From: Desulfoscipio geothermicus
Lineage (GTDB): Bacteria; Bacillota; Desulfotomaculia; Desulfotomaculales; Desulfallaceae
Assembly: GCA_016841905.1 (NCBI GenBank)
Contig: JAENYF010000024.1
Location: 1 to 50,231 of the forward strand
Length of the DNA: 50,231 nucleotides
Direction of reading: 5' to 3'
Shown here one piece after another: positions 24,112 through 32,863 of the stretch. The translations under genes and the position numbers were made by a program. The notes below the pieces were generated by a model. It was not told where the DNA came from. It was given only the letters and a program-made list of their open reading frames with translations, and did no database searches. Each line of letters starts with the position of its first letter. Within the stretch, counting starts at the first letter, position 1.

Positions 24112-26934
24112 ATGGGATGTGAAAGTTCTTTGAATTTAACTCTAAGTTTTATCGCCTGTGACCTGGAAACCACCGGTCTTGACCCGGCCAATGATCAAAT
24201 AATGGAAATAGCCTTCGTCAAGGTACTGGACGGCCAAATAAAGGAAACTTTCAGTACCCTGGTCAATCCCGGGTGCAAAATTCCACTAAAAATAAAACGC
24301 CTGACTGGGATAACTGATGAACAACTTGCAGATAGCCCAACGCTGGAGCAGGTAACCCCCGAGTTGCACCGTTTTATGGAGCAATGTCCGCTGGTGGGAC
24401 ATAATATTGATTTCGATCATGCCTTTTTGGCAGCCAAATTAGGGGATTTACCATTTACCCGATGTTTGGACACCCTGGAGATGGCACGTTTAGTTATGCC
24501 CAGTGCCCCCAGTCACAGCTTGTCCAATCTAGTGCAAGCCCTGAAGCTGGGAAAAAAACCTCCACACCGGGCATTGGATGATGCCCTGGCAGCTACCGCA
24601 CTGTTCTTTGCCTTGCTGGACAAGGCTGCCTCCTTCGAGCTTGAGCTTCTCCTGCAGCTTTTGCCCTTTTTAAAGCAGGGCGGTTCTCAGCTCACGTCAG
24701 TTTTTTCAGACCTGCTAAAGGGAAAAATAAAAACCATACCCAACGACAAGATCAGCAAAGGGAAAGGCATACCCATTAAGGAACCAATTTATACCGAACC
24801 CGACACCAGCGTCATCATCCAGGACAACCTTGACCAACCGCAAAATCAGCTGGATTACCTCCTTGGCCCGCAAAGTCCCCTGGAGCGGCTACTGCCCAAC
24901 TACCAGTTTCGCAGGGAACAGATCAGAATGGCAGAGGCCGTAGCCCAAACCTTGGAAGAACAGAAAATTTTATTAGTGGAAGCAGGAACCGGCACCGGCA
25001 AGTCCATGGCCTATATGCTGCCTGCACTGCTCTGGGCTATCGGACACAATGAACGGGTGGTCATCGCCACCAACACCATCAATTTACAGGAACAAATCTG
25101 GTTAAAGGATCTGCCGCTGCTAAAAAGTTTGCTCGGACTGCCTTTTCAGGCGGCGCTACTTAAAGGACGGGCTAATTATCTTTGTTTGCGCCGGCTAATC
25201 AATTTGCTTACCCACGCCCCATCCTTAACGTCCAGTGAGGCCATGCTCGTAGCCCGCATTCTCGTCTGGCTGCAAAACACGGATTGTGGTGATAAAACAG
25301 AATTAAACCTGTATGGGCCTGATGATGAAGCCTGGCTGCAGTTATGCTCGGAAAGTGAGACCTGCCTGGGCAATGCCTGCCGCTGGTGCAGCCGGTATTG
25401 TTTTGTCACCAAAGCCAGGCGCACGGCGGAAAATGCTCACCTGGTTATTATAAACCATTCACTGCTCTTCGCCGATATGGTAACGGAAATTAATATCCTG
25501 CCACACCACGGCGCTCTGGTAATTGACGAAGCCCATAATATCGAGGAAACTGCCGCTAAATACATGGGCAAAAAAGTATCCCGGGCTCAAATCATGCAGT
25601 GGCTGTCCATAGCAGGCAAGAATTTAAGAAAGTTAAACGAACTGGCCCCGCCCCAGGATGGTCAGCGCTGGCTTGAGGCTATCAAACAAGCCGAAGCAGC
25701 AAGACACGAGCTGCTGGAGAATATCAATACTTTTTTTTACCTGTTTGTGCAAAGTATCAACAAATATTATCCTAACCGGGGATTTTATCAAAATAATGTG
25801 CGTTTACACCGGGAAACCGGCCTGTTAGAGGAAATCGAAGGTGAATACCAGAACATGCTTTACCACCTGCGGCATTTCCTAGCTAATCTCAAAGCCCTGG
25901 TCGACTGGTTGGAAATATGGACGGTTGCCAATAACGCCTGGGAAGATAAACTGATGGACCTTTCGATCAGCATTAATTCCGGCAGCGTCTACCTGAGTGA
26001 TCTGGATTTCATCATTAAAACACCGGCCGAGAATTATGTCTGCTGGGTCGAAGCACCTAACTCAATGGCATTGGGCAAAGAAGGCTATCAGTGCATATTG
26101 CACGCCACACCGATAGATATCAGCATCATTCTTCATGAACGGTTGTTTAATCAACCTAAAACCATTGTGCTTACCTCGGCAACCCTTACGGTGAATAAGA
26201 AGTTCGACCACTTTATGCAGCAATGCGGGCTCAATCTTATACCTGACAGTGCACTTGTGCGGATGATTGCGGAGTCACCGTTTAATTATGAACAGCAATG
26301 TTTGCTTTGTGTGGCCAAGGATTTCCCCAACTATAATGAAAGCAGTGCAGTTGATTACGTGGCAACATTAATTAATACTATTTACCAGCTATCCGTCGCT
26401 ACGGCGGGCAGGACACTGGTATTATTTACCTCCCACAAGCTTCTGCGGGATACGTACTATAAAATCAAACCGCTTCTTGACGAAGCGGATATTTGCGTGC
26501 TGGGGCAGAGTATCGATGGCGGGCGGACCAAACTGGTCAATGAGTTCCATCAAAACAAGCGCAGCGTTTTGTTTGGCGCATTTAGTTTCTGGGAGGGCAT
26601 AGATCTTCCGGGGGATGCCTTAGTGAATGTAATTATTGTTAAATTGCCCTTTGCACCGCCCAATGATCCCATACTGGAGGCACGCAGCGAAAAAATGGCC
26701 ACACTTGGGCTGAACAGCTTTTATAGCTTAAGCCTGCCCAACGCCGTCATCCGCTTTAAACAAGGATTCGGCAGGTTAATTAGAAGTGAGCAGGACAGAG
26801 GGACAGTGGTTATACTCGATAAGCGCATCATCGAAAAAAGATACGGTAAAATATTCTTAAACTCTCTTCCTGTAAAATCGCATCTACGGGGCACCATTCA
26901 TGAAATCAGGCAAAAATTAACTGCCTGGATATAA
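24112..26934 (+). CDS. dinG: DinG-family DEDDh exonuclease / ATP-dependent helicase
   Basis: 940 aa. The N-terminal 3'-5' exonuclease domain of DnaQ type has DLETTGLDP near 17, GHNIDFDHAFL near 97 and HRALDDALA near 159 (DEDDh pattern). It is followed by an XPD/DinG SF2 helicase: Walker A EAGTGTGKS near 289, Cys residues for a [4Fe-4S] cluster (CLRR near 358 and CLGNACRWCSRYC near 418), VIDEAHN near 471, and the C-terminal motif VI GFGRLIRSEQDRG. Firmicute DinG proteins often have this exonuclease fusion. It acts in DNA repair or replication by unwinding and trimming DNA or R-loops. ATG 24112. Confidence 0.93.
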   Translation: MGCESSLNLTLSFIACDLETTGLDPANDQIMEIAFVKVLDGQIKETFSTLVNPGCKIPLKIKRLTGITDEQLADSPTLEQVTPELHRFMEQCPLVGHNIDFDHAFLAAKLGDLPFTRCLDTLEMARLVMPSAPSHSLSNLVQALKLGKKPPHRALDDALAATALFFALLDKAASFELELLLQLLPFLKQGGSQLTSVFSDLLKGKIKTIPNDKISKGKGIPIKEPIYTEPDTSVIIQDNLDQPQNQLDYLLGPQSPLERLLPNYQFRREQIRMAEAVAQTLEEQKILLVEAGTGTGKSMAYMLPALLWAIGHNERVVIATNTINLQEQIWLKDLPLLKSLLGLPFQAALLKGRANYLCLRRLINLLTHAPSLTSSEAMLVARILVWLQNTDCGDKTELNLYGPDDEAWLQLCSESETCLGNACRWCSRYCFVTKARRTAENAHLVIINHSLLFADMVTEINILPHHGALVIDEAHNIEETAAKYMGKKVSRAQIMQWLSIAGKNLRKLNELAPPQDGQRWLEAIKQAEAARHELLENINTFFYLFVQSINKYYPNRGFYQNNVRLHRETGLLEEIEGEYQNMLYHLRHFLANLKALVDWLEIWTVANNAWEDKLMDLSISINSGSVYLSDLDFIIKTPAENYVCWVEAPNSMALGKEGYQCILHATPIDISIILHERLFNQPKTIVLTSATLTVNKKFDHFMQQCGLNLIPDSALVRMIAESPFNYEQQCLLCVAKDFPNYNESSAVDYVATLINTIYQLSVATAGRTLVLFTSHKLLRDTYYKIKPLLDEADICVLGQSIDGGRTKLVNEFHQNKRSVLFGAFSFWEGIDLPGDALVNVIIVKLPFAPPNDPILEARSEKMATLGLNSFYSLSLPNAVIRFKQGFGRLIRSEQDRGTVVILDKRIIEKRYGKIFLNSLPVKSHLRGTIHEIRQKLTAWI

Positions 26935-27021
26935 AAAAGTCCCAACTTTATTGGCACATATAAGACACCTTATCCATATTATTATTATAAATAACAAAAA
27001 CCGGCGAAGGAGATGATAGTT

Positions 27022-27087
27022 TTGCGAGTTTATTACGTAAAGCTCCCAAATTTTTTACGTAGTTGGTTAATGAAAATCATCAAGTAA
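27022..27087 (+). CDS. spoVM: SpoVM-like 21-residue sporulation peptide
   Basis: A 22-codon reading frame beginning MRVYYVKLPNFL and ending MKIIK. Bacillus SpoVM is a 26-residue amphipathic peptide that begins MKFYTIKLPKFL. The match in the KLP-x-FL core and the amphipathic tail support identity. SpoVM marks the positively curved forespore membrane and helps assemble the spore coat and cortex. TTG 27022 has GAAGGAG 9 nt upstream; ATG 27013 is in frame but touches the ribosome site. It is a single gene between dinG and a spore-former membrane protein. Its small size means most gene finders miss it. Confidence 0.8.
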   Translation: MRVYYVKLPNFLRSWLMKIIK

Positions 27088-27148
27088 CAAGAAAATCGCG
27101 CCCATTCGGTTCCCTCTGCGAGCGGTTTTCAGTACTTTAATCCTTAGT

Positions 27149-27170
27149 GCTTGCCATAAATATGGCAAGC
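27149..27170 (+). terminator. Hairpin downstream of spoVM
   Basis: GCTTGCCAT (27149-27157) pairs perfectly with ATGGCAAGC (27162-27170), loop AAAT; the following T-run is weak (ATAATTT). A second, larger fold may exist at about 27092-27131 (GAAAA...TTTTC). Confidence 0.5.
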
Positions 27171-27193
27171 ATAATTTCCTAAAGTATCAAATA

Positions 27194-27220
27194 GGAGCAG
27201 GCTTGTCAGCCTGCCCCTTT
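27194..27220 (-). terminator. Hairpin between convergent spoVM and the TIGR04086 gene
   Basis: GGAGCAGGC (27194-27202) and GCCTGCCCC (27209-27217) form a stem with loop TTGTCA, with TTT on the + side. It probably ends transcription of the minus-strand gene whose stop is at 27250. Confidence 0.6.
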
Positions 27221-27249
27221 AACTTTATATATTTACCTGTATTTTGACA

Positions 27250-27660
27250 TCACCTGGAAAGACCAACGCCAAGTACACCTCCAACAGCACCAGCCAGGCA
27301 GGATATAACCGCTTTTTGCAGCGAAACTCCGGCAGTCAAAGAAGTGTGCAAAAGAAAATGTCCTATCAACCAGCTTAACAGCATAAATAGTAAAGCTACG
27401 CCAATACCATGCACCAAACCCTTACATCCTGCCCAGCGAGCAGCCAAAACACTGCCGGCAAATATACTAATATAATAGAGAATACTTGATGTCAAAGGCA
27501 GTGTTGTTTCACCTATTGAGGTGACATAGTAGATAATTCCCAGTAGGGCGCTGCCTAGCACTGTGATAATCAGCGCCGCCAGCAAACCTTTAAAAATAGC
27601 GTTTAAACTAAGCGGCGAAGAAGTTGTTTTTTCATTTTTGAAATTTGCCAATATATTCAC
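27250..27660 (-). CDS. TIGR04086-family membrane protein
   Basis: 136 aa with four predicted TM helices (LLAALIITVLGSALLGIIYY, SILYYISIFAGSVLAA, GVALLFMLLSWLIGHFLL, AVISCLAGAVGGVLGV). The motif RWAGCKGLVHGIGVA between helices 2 and 3 is typical of this family, which is restricted to spore-forming Firmicutes. The molecular function is not known. ATG 27660 has GGGAGGTGTG upstream. Confidence 0.85.
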   Translation of the reverse strand: MNILANFKNEKTTSSPLSLNAIFKGLLAALIITVLGSALLGIIYYVTSIGETTLPLTSSILYYISIFAGSVLAARWAGCKGLVHGIGVALLFMLLSWLIGHFLLHTSLTAGVSLQKAVISCLAGAVGGVLGVGLSR

Positions 27661-27717
27661 ACCTCCCTGTTTATTGTAAATTTTATGTTATAAATAACTG
27701 AATATGCTTAAAAGATG

Positions 27718-27744
27718 AAAAGCCGGCTTATTTGCCGGCTTTTT
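27718..27744 (-). terminator. Terminator of the 49-aa gene
   Basis: GCCGGC arms at 27722-27727 and 27734-27739 with flanking A and T runs. It overlaps the stop codon of the minus-strand gene. Confidence 0.85.
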
Positions 27745-27877
27745 CATCATGTTCTGTATGGTCAGTAAAATCATGCTCCCACTGTCCATCCAGGTTAACC
27801 AGCGTAGCTGAACCGGTCGGTTCAGCTACAAAAGTATCACCTGTTTCTTTGGAGCTTTTATTTTTTCTTTTCTCCAA
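27728..27877 (-). CDS. Small acidic hypothetical protein
   Basis: 49 aa if it starts at TTG 27877, which has a near-perfect ribosome site TAAGGAGGTG (27893-27884) at 6-nt spacing. The longer frame from ATG 27934 lacks one. The protein is hydrophilic, with a basic N-terminus (EKRKNKSSKE) and an acidic His/Asp-rich end (DFTDHTEHDEKAGK). It has no known domain. A spore or small regulatory role is possible; nothing in the sequence proves it. Confidence 0.6.
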   Translation of the reverse strand: MEKRKNKSSKETGDTFVAEPTGSATLVNLDGQWEHDFTDHTEHDEKAGK

Positions 27878-28035
27878 TTTAGCCACCTCCTTAGTTACCG
27901 TATCATTATTATGCATAGTAAAACTAAACTTCATACCAGCAGGTAAATAATATTACAATATTTTTACATTTATCTGGGAGGATTTGGTTGATAGGCAGCG
28001 AACTTTACCAGTAATTTACAAAGGGGGATGTTCTG

Positions 28036-29115
28036 ATGGAATGTATTAGTAATAAGCTGAGGAGTATCCAGGTAGATATCCAACTACTATACAGTCTGGC
28101 TATAATCATGGAAAAACTAGGTGCCCTAACCAAGGCTTTAAGCATGGTGCAACGGGCGCTCACCATTGCCAGTGCCACGAATAAACAAAAACTATATGTA
28201 CAGGCCAGCCGCCTGTATTTGAAGAAAGGACAGATGGACCAAGCGGTCCTGTTCTGGAAAAAGGCTGCCGGTCAGGAGAATCTAGGTATTTTCTTGTATT
28301 GGTTAAATAGGTGCCAAAAAAAACCGAACCGGGGACACCAGCTGCATACGTTCCAGTGGCTTCAACAACCAAAGGAACAAAATTACGGTTACCTGCATAC
28401 TGCCATGGCACAGAATTGCGGTTTGGATCTATTGGAAAAAGGCCGCCTGCCGGATGCGTTAACAGCTTTTTTACAAGACTTAAGGAAGAACGGAGGAAAT
28501 GCTGGTTTATATTTCAATATCGGACATACCCTCAGCAAGTTAAACAGACACTTAGAAGCACTTGTCTATTACGAGAAAGCACAAAACAGCGCTCTAAACA
28601 CCGTCGAGATGTTCAATAATAAAGGTTATAGTTTGTTTATGCTCAACCGATTTGAAGAAGCCCTAGCTTGCTATGAAATAGCCCGCTGGTTAGCTCCCCG
28701 CGACTATGCTATCTTAAATAACCTGGCGGCTTGTTATGTAAAGACAAACCAGCCCGATAAAGCAGTCAATTATTTGCATAAAGCTGCTCAAAGCTACCCC
28801 GGCGATGCCGCCCTGGAAAACAATCTCGCTATGTGCCTGGAAGCCATAGGTCAAAAAGCTGAGGCTGTAAAGCACTACAATTTGGCGCTACAATGGGCTA
28901 ATCAAGAGGAGCATAAAAAAATGATGATCTTAAATAAAATAAAATGTTTAATCACCCTGCACAGATACGAGGAGGCCTTGGTACTTTGTGACGAACAGCA
29001 GGAGGCCAAGCTGGATGTAGAATTGTGGAGCATTAGGGGTGAACTGCTCAGTAAGTTGGGCAAAATCACCGAAGCCACCGATAACTATCGCAACTCTTTT
29101 GGTTTAACCACTTAA
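28036..29115 (+). CDS. Tetratricopeptide repeat protein
   Basis: 359 aa built of TPR helices. Repeats are seen at AGLYFNIGHTLSKLNRHLEALVYYEKA-type segments near 155, 190 (NNKGYSLFMLNRFEEALACYE), 225 (LNNLAACYVKTNQPDKAVNYL) and 260 (NNLAMCLEAIGQKAEAVKHY), and less regular ones before. No signal peptide or catalytic domain, so it is a cytoplasmic scaffold. ATG 28036 with GGGGG upstream. It is a lone gene with its own terminator and no partner nearby. Confidence 0.88.
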   Translation: MECISNKLRSIQVDIQLLYSLAIIMEKLGALTKALSMVQRALTIASATNKQKLYVQASRLYLKKGQMDQAVLFWKKAAGQENLGIFLYWLNRCQKKPNRGHQLHTFQWLQQPKEQNYGYLHTAMAQNCGLDLLEKGRLPDALTAFLQDLRKNGGNAGLYFNIGHTLSKLNRHLEALVYYEKAQNSALNTVEMFNNKGYSLFMLNRFEEALACYEIARWLAPRDYAILNNLAACYVKTNQPDKAVNYLHKAAQSYPGDAALENNLAMCLEAIGQKAEAVKHYNLALQWANQEEHKKMMILNKIKCLITLHRYEEALVLCDEQQEAKLDVELWSIRGELLSKLGKITEATDNYRNSFGLTT

Positions 29116-29155
29116 GTTACTGTGCCGGCAACTATGGACAAAATACTCTTATAAG

Positions 29156-29184
29156 AAGACACGGCTTATTGCCATGTCTTTTTT
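29156..29184 (+). terminator. Terminator of the TPR gene
   Basis: AAGACACGGC (29156-29165) pairs with GCCATGTCTT (29171-29180), one mismatch, then a T-run. Confidence 0.85.
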
Positions 29185-29338
29185 ATATCAAGTTGAAGGA
29201 CGAAATCGAATAATGGCGAATAATTAAAGATGTTTGTTAATGAGTAATAATAAGACTCTAAAGACACCATATCATTGAAGATGCTGAAACTACTTTGCCA
29301 TGTCAATAAATAACTCAAGAGATCGCCCTACCCTACCG

Positions 29339-29367
29339 AAAACCTCTGTTATTCCCAACAAGGTTTT
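29339..29367 (+). promoter_or_regulatory. Hairpin in the folE leader
   Basis: AAAACCT (29339-29345) with AGGTTTT (29361-29367) and an inner TGTT/AACA pair. It lies about 45 bp before folE. No known folate, preQ1 or other riboswitch consensus is recognised. The rest of 29185-29338 shows nothing. Confidence 0.35.
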
Positions 29368-29409
29368 ATGAAACACGCTTGATAATCGGGAAAGAAAGGG
29401 GAAATTATA

Positions 29410-29973
29410 ATGGTAGATATGGAAAAAATAGAACTAGCTGTACAAATGATCCTAGAAGCCATCGGCGAAGATCCGGATAGGGAAGGTTTAAAAGGAACAC
29501 CGAGCAGGGTAGCCCGTATGTATAATGAAATTTTTTCGGGACTCCGTGAAGATCCGGAAATGCACCTGGATAAAGTGTTTTCCGAAGAGCATGAAGAAAT
29601 GGTGCTGGTCAAAGATATACCCATTTATTCCATGTGTGAACATCATTTATTGCCGTTTTATGGTAAAGCCCATGTAGCCTATATTCCCCGCAAGGGTAAT
29701 ATTACTGGGCTTTCCAAATTAGTAAGAGTGGTCGAAGGTTATGCTAAACGCCCGCAGCTGCAGGAAAGATTAACCTCCCAAATAGCCAATACCATTATGA
29801 AAAGATTAAATCCCCACGGGGTATTAGTGGTCATTGAAGCGGAACACATGTGCATGACTTTACGCGGTGTACACAAGCCCGGTTCCAAAACTCTAACCTC
29901 GGCGGTACGAGGTATATTCCAGCGCAGCGAAGCCACCCGGGCAGAAGCTTTTTCATTAATCATGAAAGAATAG
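29410..29973 (+). CDS. folE: GTP cyclohydrolase I
   Basis: 187 aa. It converts GTP to 7,8-dihydroneopterin triphosphate, the first step of tetrahydrofolate synthesis (also feeds queuosine). Zinc ligands are seen in [10 protein letters not shown] near 76-85 and in HMCMTLRG near 146. Other family motifs are [19 protein letters not shown] near 19 and ITGLSKLVR near 98. The length is normal for the type IA enzyme. It is followed after 10 bp by a YpmA-like gene and then surE. The folate product fits the MetVF pathway in region 1. Confidence 0.96.
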   Translation: MVDMEKIELAVQMILEAIGEDPDREGLKGTPSRVARMYNEIFSGLREDPEMHLDKVFSEEHEEMVLVKDIPIYSMCEHHLLPFYGKAHVAYIPRKGNITGLSKLVRVVEGYAKRPQLQERLTSQIANTIMKRLNPHGVLVVIEAEHMCMTLRGVHKPGSKTLTSAVRGIFQRSEATRAEAFSLIMKE

Positions 29974-29983
29974 GGGGAGCGTT

Positions 29984-30166
29984 ATGGAGCATGCCGATGA
30001 AGCAGGTAAACTGGAATTAATTGCTTTTAAATCATTCTCTATGTATGAAGATATGTATAAAGTAGTAGACTTCTTAAATAAAAACCTGAAAGATAAAAGA
30101 ATTATGTTCGGACTGAGCAAAAATAATGAGGAAAATAACCTGACTATTACTATTTATGAGTTTTGA
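29984..30166 (+). CDS. YpmA-like (DUF4264) small protein
   Basis: 60 aa. The core YKVVDFLNKNLKDKRIMFGL and the ending TITIYEF match the YpmA/DUF4264 family of spore-formers. The function is unknown. ATG 29984 with GGGGGAG upstream, 10 bp after folE and about 18 bp before surE, so the three are probably co-transcribed. Confidence 0.75.
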   Translation: MEHADEAGKLELIAFKSFSMYEDMYKVVDFLNKNLKDKRIMFGLSKNNEENNLTITIYEF

Positions 30167-30184
30167 ACCTTACGGAGGATGACG

Positions 30185-31021
30185 ATGCGCATATTGATTA
30201 GTAACGACGACGGTATTAACGCTCCCGGCTTGAGAACGCTTAGGGAGTCACTGACAAGTCTGGGTGAAGTACTGGTGGTAGCGCCGGACCGGGAAAGGAG
30301 CGGCGCGGGACATGGTATAACGACCTACAAGCCGCTGCGGACTAAAAAAGTTACTTTTTCCGACGGCACTTTTGGCTGGGCAGTAAACGGTACCCCGGCT
30401 GACTGTGTTAAACTGGCCATTGAAGCCTTAATGCCCGAAAAACCCGATATTGTCGTTTCCGGCATCAATTTGGGTGCTAATTTGGGCACCGATGTGCTTT
30501 ATTCCGGCACTGTTTCAGCAGCTATTGAAGGGTTAATTAATGATCTACCATCTGTAGCCATATCACTGGCAAGTTTCGACAGCACTAACTTTAGCGAGGC
30601 AGCTGGCTTTGCCTCGTATATTGTACCTTACTTAATTGAGCTCAGTAAGGACATCAAACATATTTTAGTTAATATCAACGTACCACCGGGAAAACCCCGG
30701 GGAATAAGAGTAACACGGCTGGGTATGCGGCGTTATATAAACGTTTTTGATAAAAGGACCGACCCCCGGGGCAATGTCTACTACTGGATGGCCGGTAAAC
30801 CACTGGATACATCACACGAGCTGAAAACCAGGCAAGCAGCAATCCAGTCCGTTGTAGATAATAACTCTCATCTGGACGTCGATATAGATGTCGAAGCGGT
30901 GAAAAATGATTATATTTCTATCACTCCGCTGCATTTTGACTTAACTGATTTTTACGCCATCGAACAAATCAGCAAAATGATCCAGCATAAGTTCCCGTCT
31001 CAAGGCACTAACGCTGATTAA
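30185..31021 (+). CDS. surE: 5'/3'-nucleotidase SurE
   Basis: 278 aa. SurE dephosphorylates nucleoside monophosphates in the cytoplasm and needs a divalent metal. Metal and active-site motifs: ILISNDDGINAPGL at 3-16, APDRERSGAGHGIT near 37, VNGTPADCVK near 71, and VSGINLGANLGTDVLYSGTVS near 94 (split here: GINLGANLG and YSGTVSAA). ATG 30185 has GGAGG 6 nt upstream; ATG 30179 follows that site directly. Its 3' end overlaps convergent spoVB by 14 bp. Confidence 0.95.
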   Translation: MRILISNDDGINAPGLRTLRESLTSLGEVLVVAPDRERSGAGHGITTYKPLRTKKVTFSDGTFGWAVNGTPADCVKLAIEALMPEKPDIVVSGINLGANLGTDVLYSGTVSAAIEGLINDLPSVAISLASFDSTNFSEAAGFASYIVPYLIELSKDIKHILVNINVPPGKPRGIRVTRLGMRRYINVFDKRTDPRGNVYYWMAGKPLDTSHELKTRQAAIQSVVDNNSHLDVDIDVEAVKNDYISITPLHFDLTDFYAIEQISKMIQHKFPSQGTNAD

Positions 31022-32573
31022 ATTTAAACAGGGCACGGAACTTTTCTTTATCCTGGTCATTTATACCTCCCATCAGCAGCATCAGCGTTAGATAAATGAC
31101 CCCGCCGGCCACCAACGCAATAACCAGTACTAAAGCGACGTTTAGACCATACCCGTACAACATATTTTTTAAATAAATAATTACCAAAGACATGCCGAGG
31201 GACGCCATCAAAGGTTTTACTAAATTTTCCACACCGGAAAGGTAAAGCAAATCCATACTGTTAAGATACAGCATATTTAAAATAGGCATAATAATGTAAC
31301 CAATAGCCACCGCCGCCGCAGCCCCGGCTATGCCCAACTGCGGCATAGCTGTAAGATAATAAATTAAAACAATAGTCACCAGTGAAGCAACCACCAGGTT
31401 TTTAAAGGGCACGTCAGCTTTGCCTACACCCTGCAAAACACCGGTGGTAGTTTGCTGTAGATACAAAAATGGCCCGGACAGCGCTAAAACCTTTAATATA
31501 TCACCGGCCTGGGAATAGCCAAACAGCACACCACAAAGCTCGTCCGCCAGCAAAAGAAAAATAAAGGCGGCGGGCACCCCCACCTGTAAGGTTAATCTAA
31601 CTGCATCTGCAATGCGTGCTCTGGCCAAAGTCAAGTTATGACCGGCTATGGCATCTGACATGGCTGGTACTAAAGATGTAGCCAGTGCCATGGTGAGCAC
31701 ACCAGGCACAAAGAGCAGCGCATCGGCAATGCCTATAAATAGGCCGTAAGCATTGGTTGCATCTGATACAGAAAGCCCGGCAGTATTTAACCGCAGTGGT
31801 ATTAAAACAGCCTGCACAGACATCAGAGCGGTAGCCACAATCCTGGTTAGGGTTACCGGTATGGCCAGTGTAAAAATTTGTTTAACATCACTGCCCAGGC
31901 TGATTTTACGCCACAACCCCGCTACATAATGCAAGGCCTGAGGTTTATTTCTTGCATAGATGCGCAGCATATAAATAAAGCCGGTTAATTCTCCTAGGAT
32001 TACACCTACCGATAAGCCTACGGCAGCGTATTCTATGCCCAGGGGAAGCATAAAATAAGCAATCACCAACCCAGACACCACACGCACTATTTGTTCAACT
32101 ATCTGAGTAATAGCTGTGGGAGACATTTGCTGCAAACCTTGAAAAAATCCACGAAAAGCCGAGCACAGAGTAACGATGATAATGCCCGGCACCAGACTTA
32201 TGAGGCAATAATATACCCTTGGATTGGGGAAAAATGATTCTGTCAGGATGTGCGCACTAATTACCAAAACCACCGTAAAAAATACACTGGTAAACTGCAA
32301 GATGAATAAAGATAGCTTAAAAATTCGATAAGCGCCGGGCATATTATTACTGGCTACCTCCTCGGCGACTAGTTTAGCTATCGCCATTGGTATACCTGCA
32401 CTAGCCAGCACCAGCATCATAATATAAACAGGTAAAACCATATTAAAAAGCCCTACACCTTCGGGACCGATTAAACGTATCATGGTGATTTGATAACCAA
32501 AACCCAAAATGCGGTTAACCAGGCCGGCGATCAGTAAAATAAAGGCTCCCTGTAAAAAAGTATACCCAGCCAT
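31008..32573 (-). CDS. spoVB: SpoVB-like MATE/MurJ-fold membrane transporter
   Basis: 521 aa with about 14 TM helices. The N-terminal GLVNRILGFGYQITMIRLIG and the following PVYIMMLVLASAGIPMAI are typical of SpoVB and related polysaccharide/lipid-II flippases (MVF family). SpoVB is needed for spore cortex formation, presumably moving a peptidoglycan precursor. The last ~20 residues are cytoplasmic and charged. ATG 32573 with GGAAAGGACGG upstream. Other members of this family export polysaccharides, so the sporulation role is likely but not certain. Confidence 0.88.
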   Translation of the reverse strand: MAGYTFLQGAFILLIAGLVNRILGFGYQITMIRLIGPEGVGLFNMVLPVYIMMLVLASAGIPMAIAKLVAEEVASNNMPGAYRIFKLSLFILQFTSVFFTVVLVISAHILTESFFPNPRVYYCLISLVPGIIIVTLCSAFRGFFQGLQQMSPTAITQIVEQIVRVVSGLVIAYFMLPLGIEYAAVGLSVGVILGELTGFIYMLRIYARNKPQALHYVAGLWRKISLGSDVKQIFTLAIPVTLTRIVATALMSVQAVLIPLRLNTAGLSVSDATNAYGLFIGIADALLFVPGVLTMALATSLVPAMSDAIAGHNLTLARARIADAVRLTLQVGVPAAFIFLLLADELCGVLFGYSQAGDILKVLALSGPFLYLQQTTTGVLQGVGKADVPFKNLVVASLVTIVLIYYLTAMPQLGIAGAAAAVAIGYIIMPILNMLYLNSMDLLYLSGVENLVKPLMASLGMSLVIIYLKNMLYGYGLNVALVLVIALVAGGVIYLTLMLLMGGINDQDKEKFRALFKFNQR

Positions 32574-32745
32574 ATATTACCGTCCTTTCCAGAGCTTGTT
32601 TATATTTATGTCTGCAAGCCTAAGACTATGAAAAACAGGTGGAAGATAACAAAAAATTTTATCTGGACAGTATTGAAAACAAGGAATTCAAGCTTAGCTT
32701 GTAGAAGTAGTGAAAGCTAGTGAGAAAACCCGTTTCTTGGCGGCC

Positions 32746-32770
32746 AATAGAGCCCTATCGGGCTATTTTT
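32746..32770 (+). terminator. Terminator-like hairpin in the EF-G leader
   Basis: AGCCC (32751-32755) and GGGCT (32760-32764) with loop TATC, flanked by AATAG and ATTTTT. It lies about 95 bp before the EF-G start and could attenuate transcription. Confidence 0.5.
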
Positions 32771-32863
32771 ATGTTTATAGCCAATTTTGGCCAGTTTTGG
32801 ATGCCAATAAGTATAGAAAAAGGGTTTGAGGGAAACCATTATTTACAAAAGGAGGCACGAGTT

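Noticed and set aside
32720-32863. N-terminal extension of the EF-G paralogue
   Set aside because: It covers a terminator-like hairpin and lacks a ribosome site; TTG 32864 has a strong one and matches the family N-terminus.
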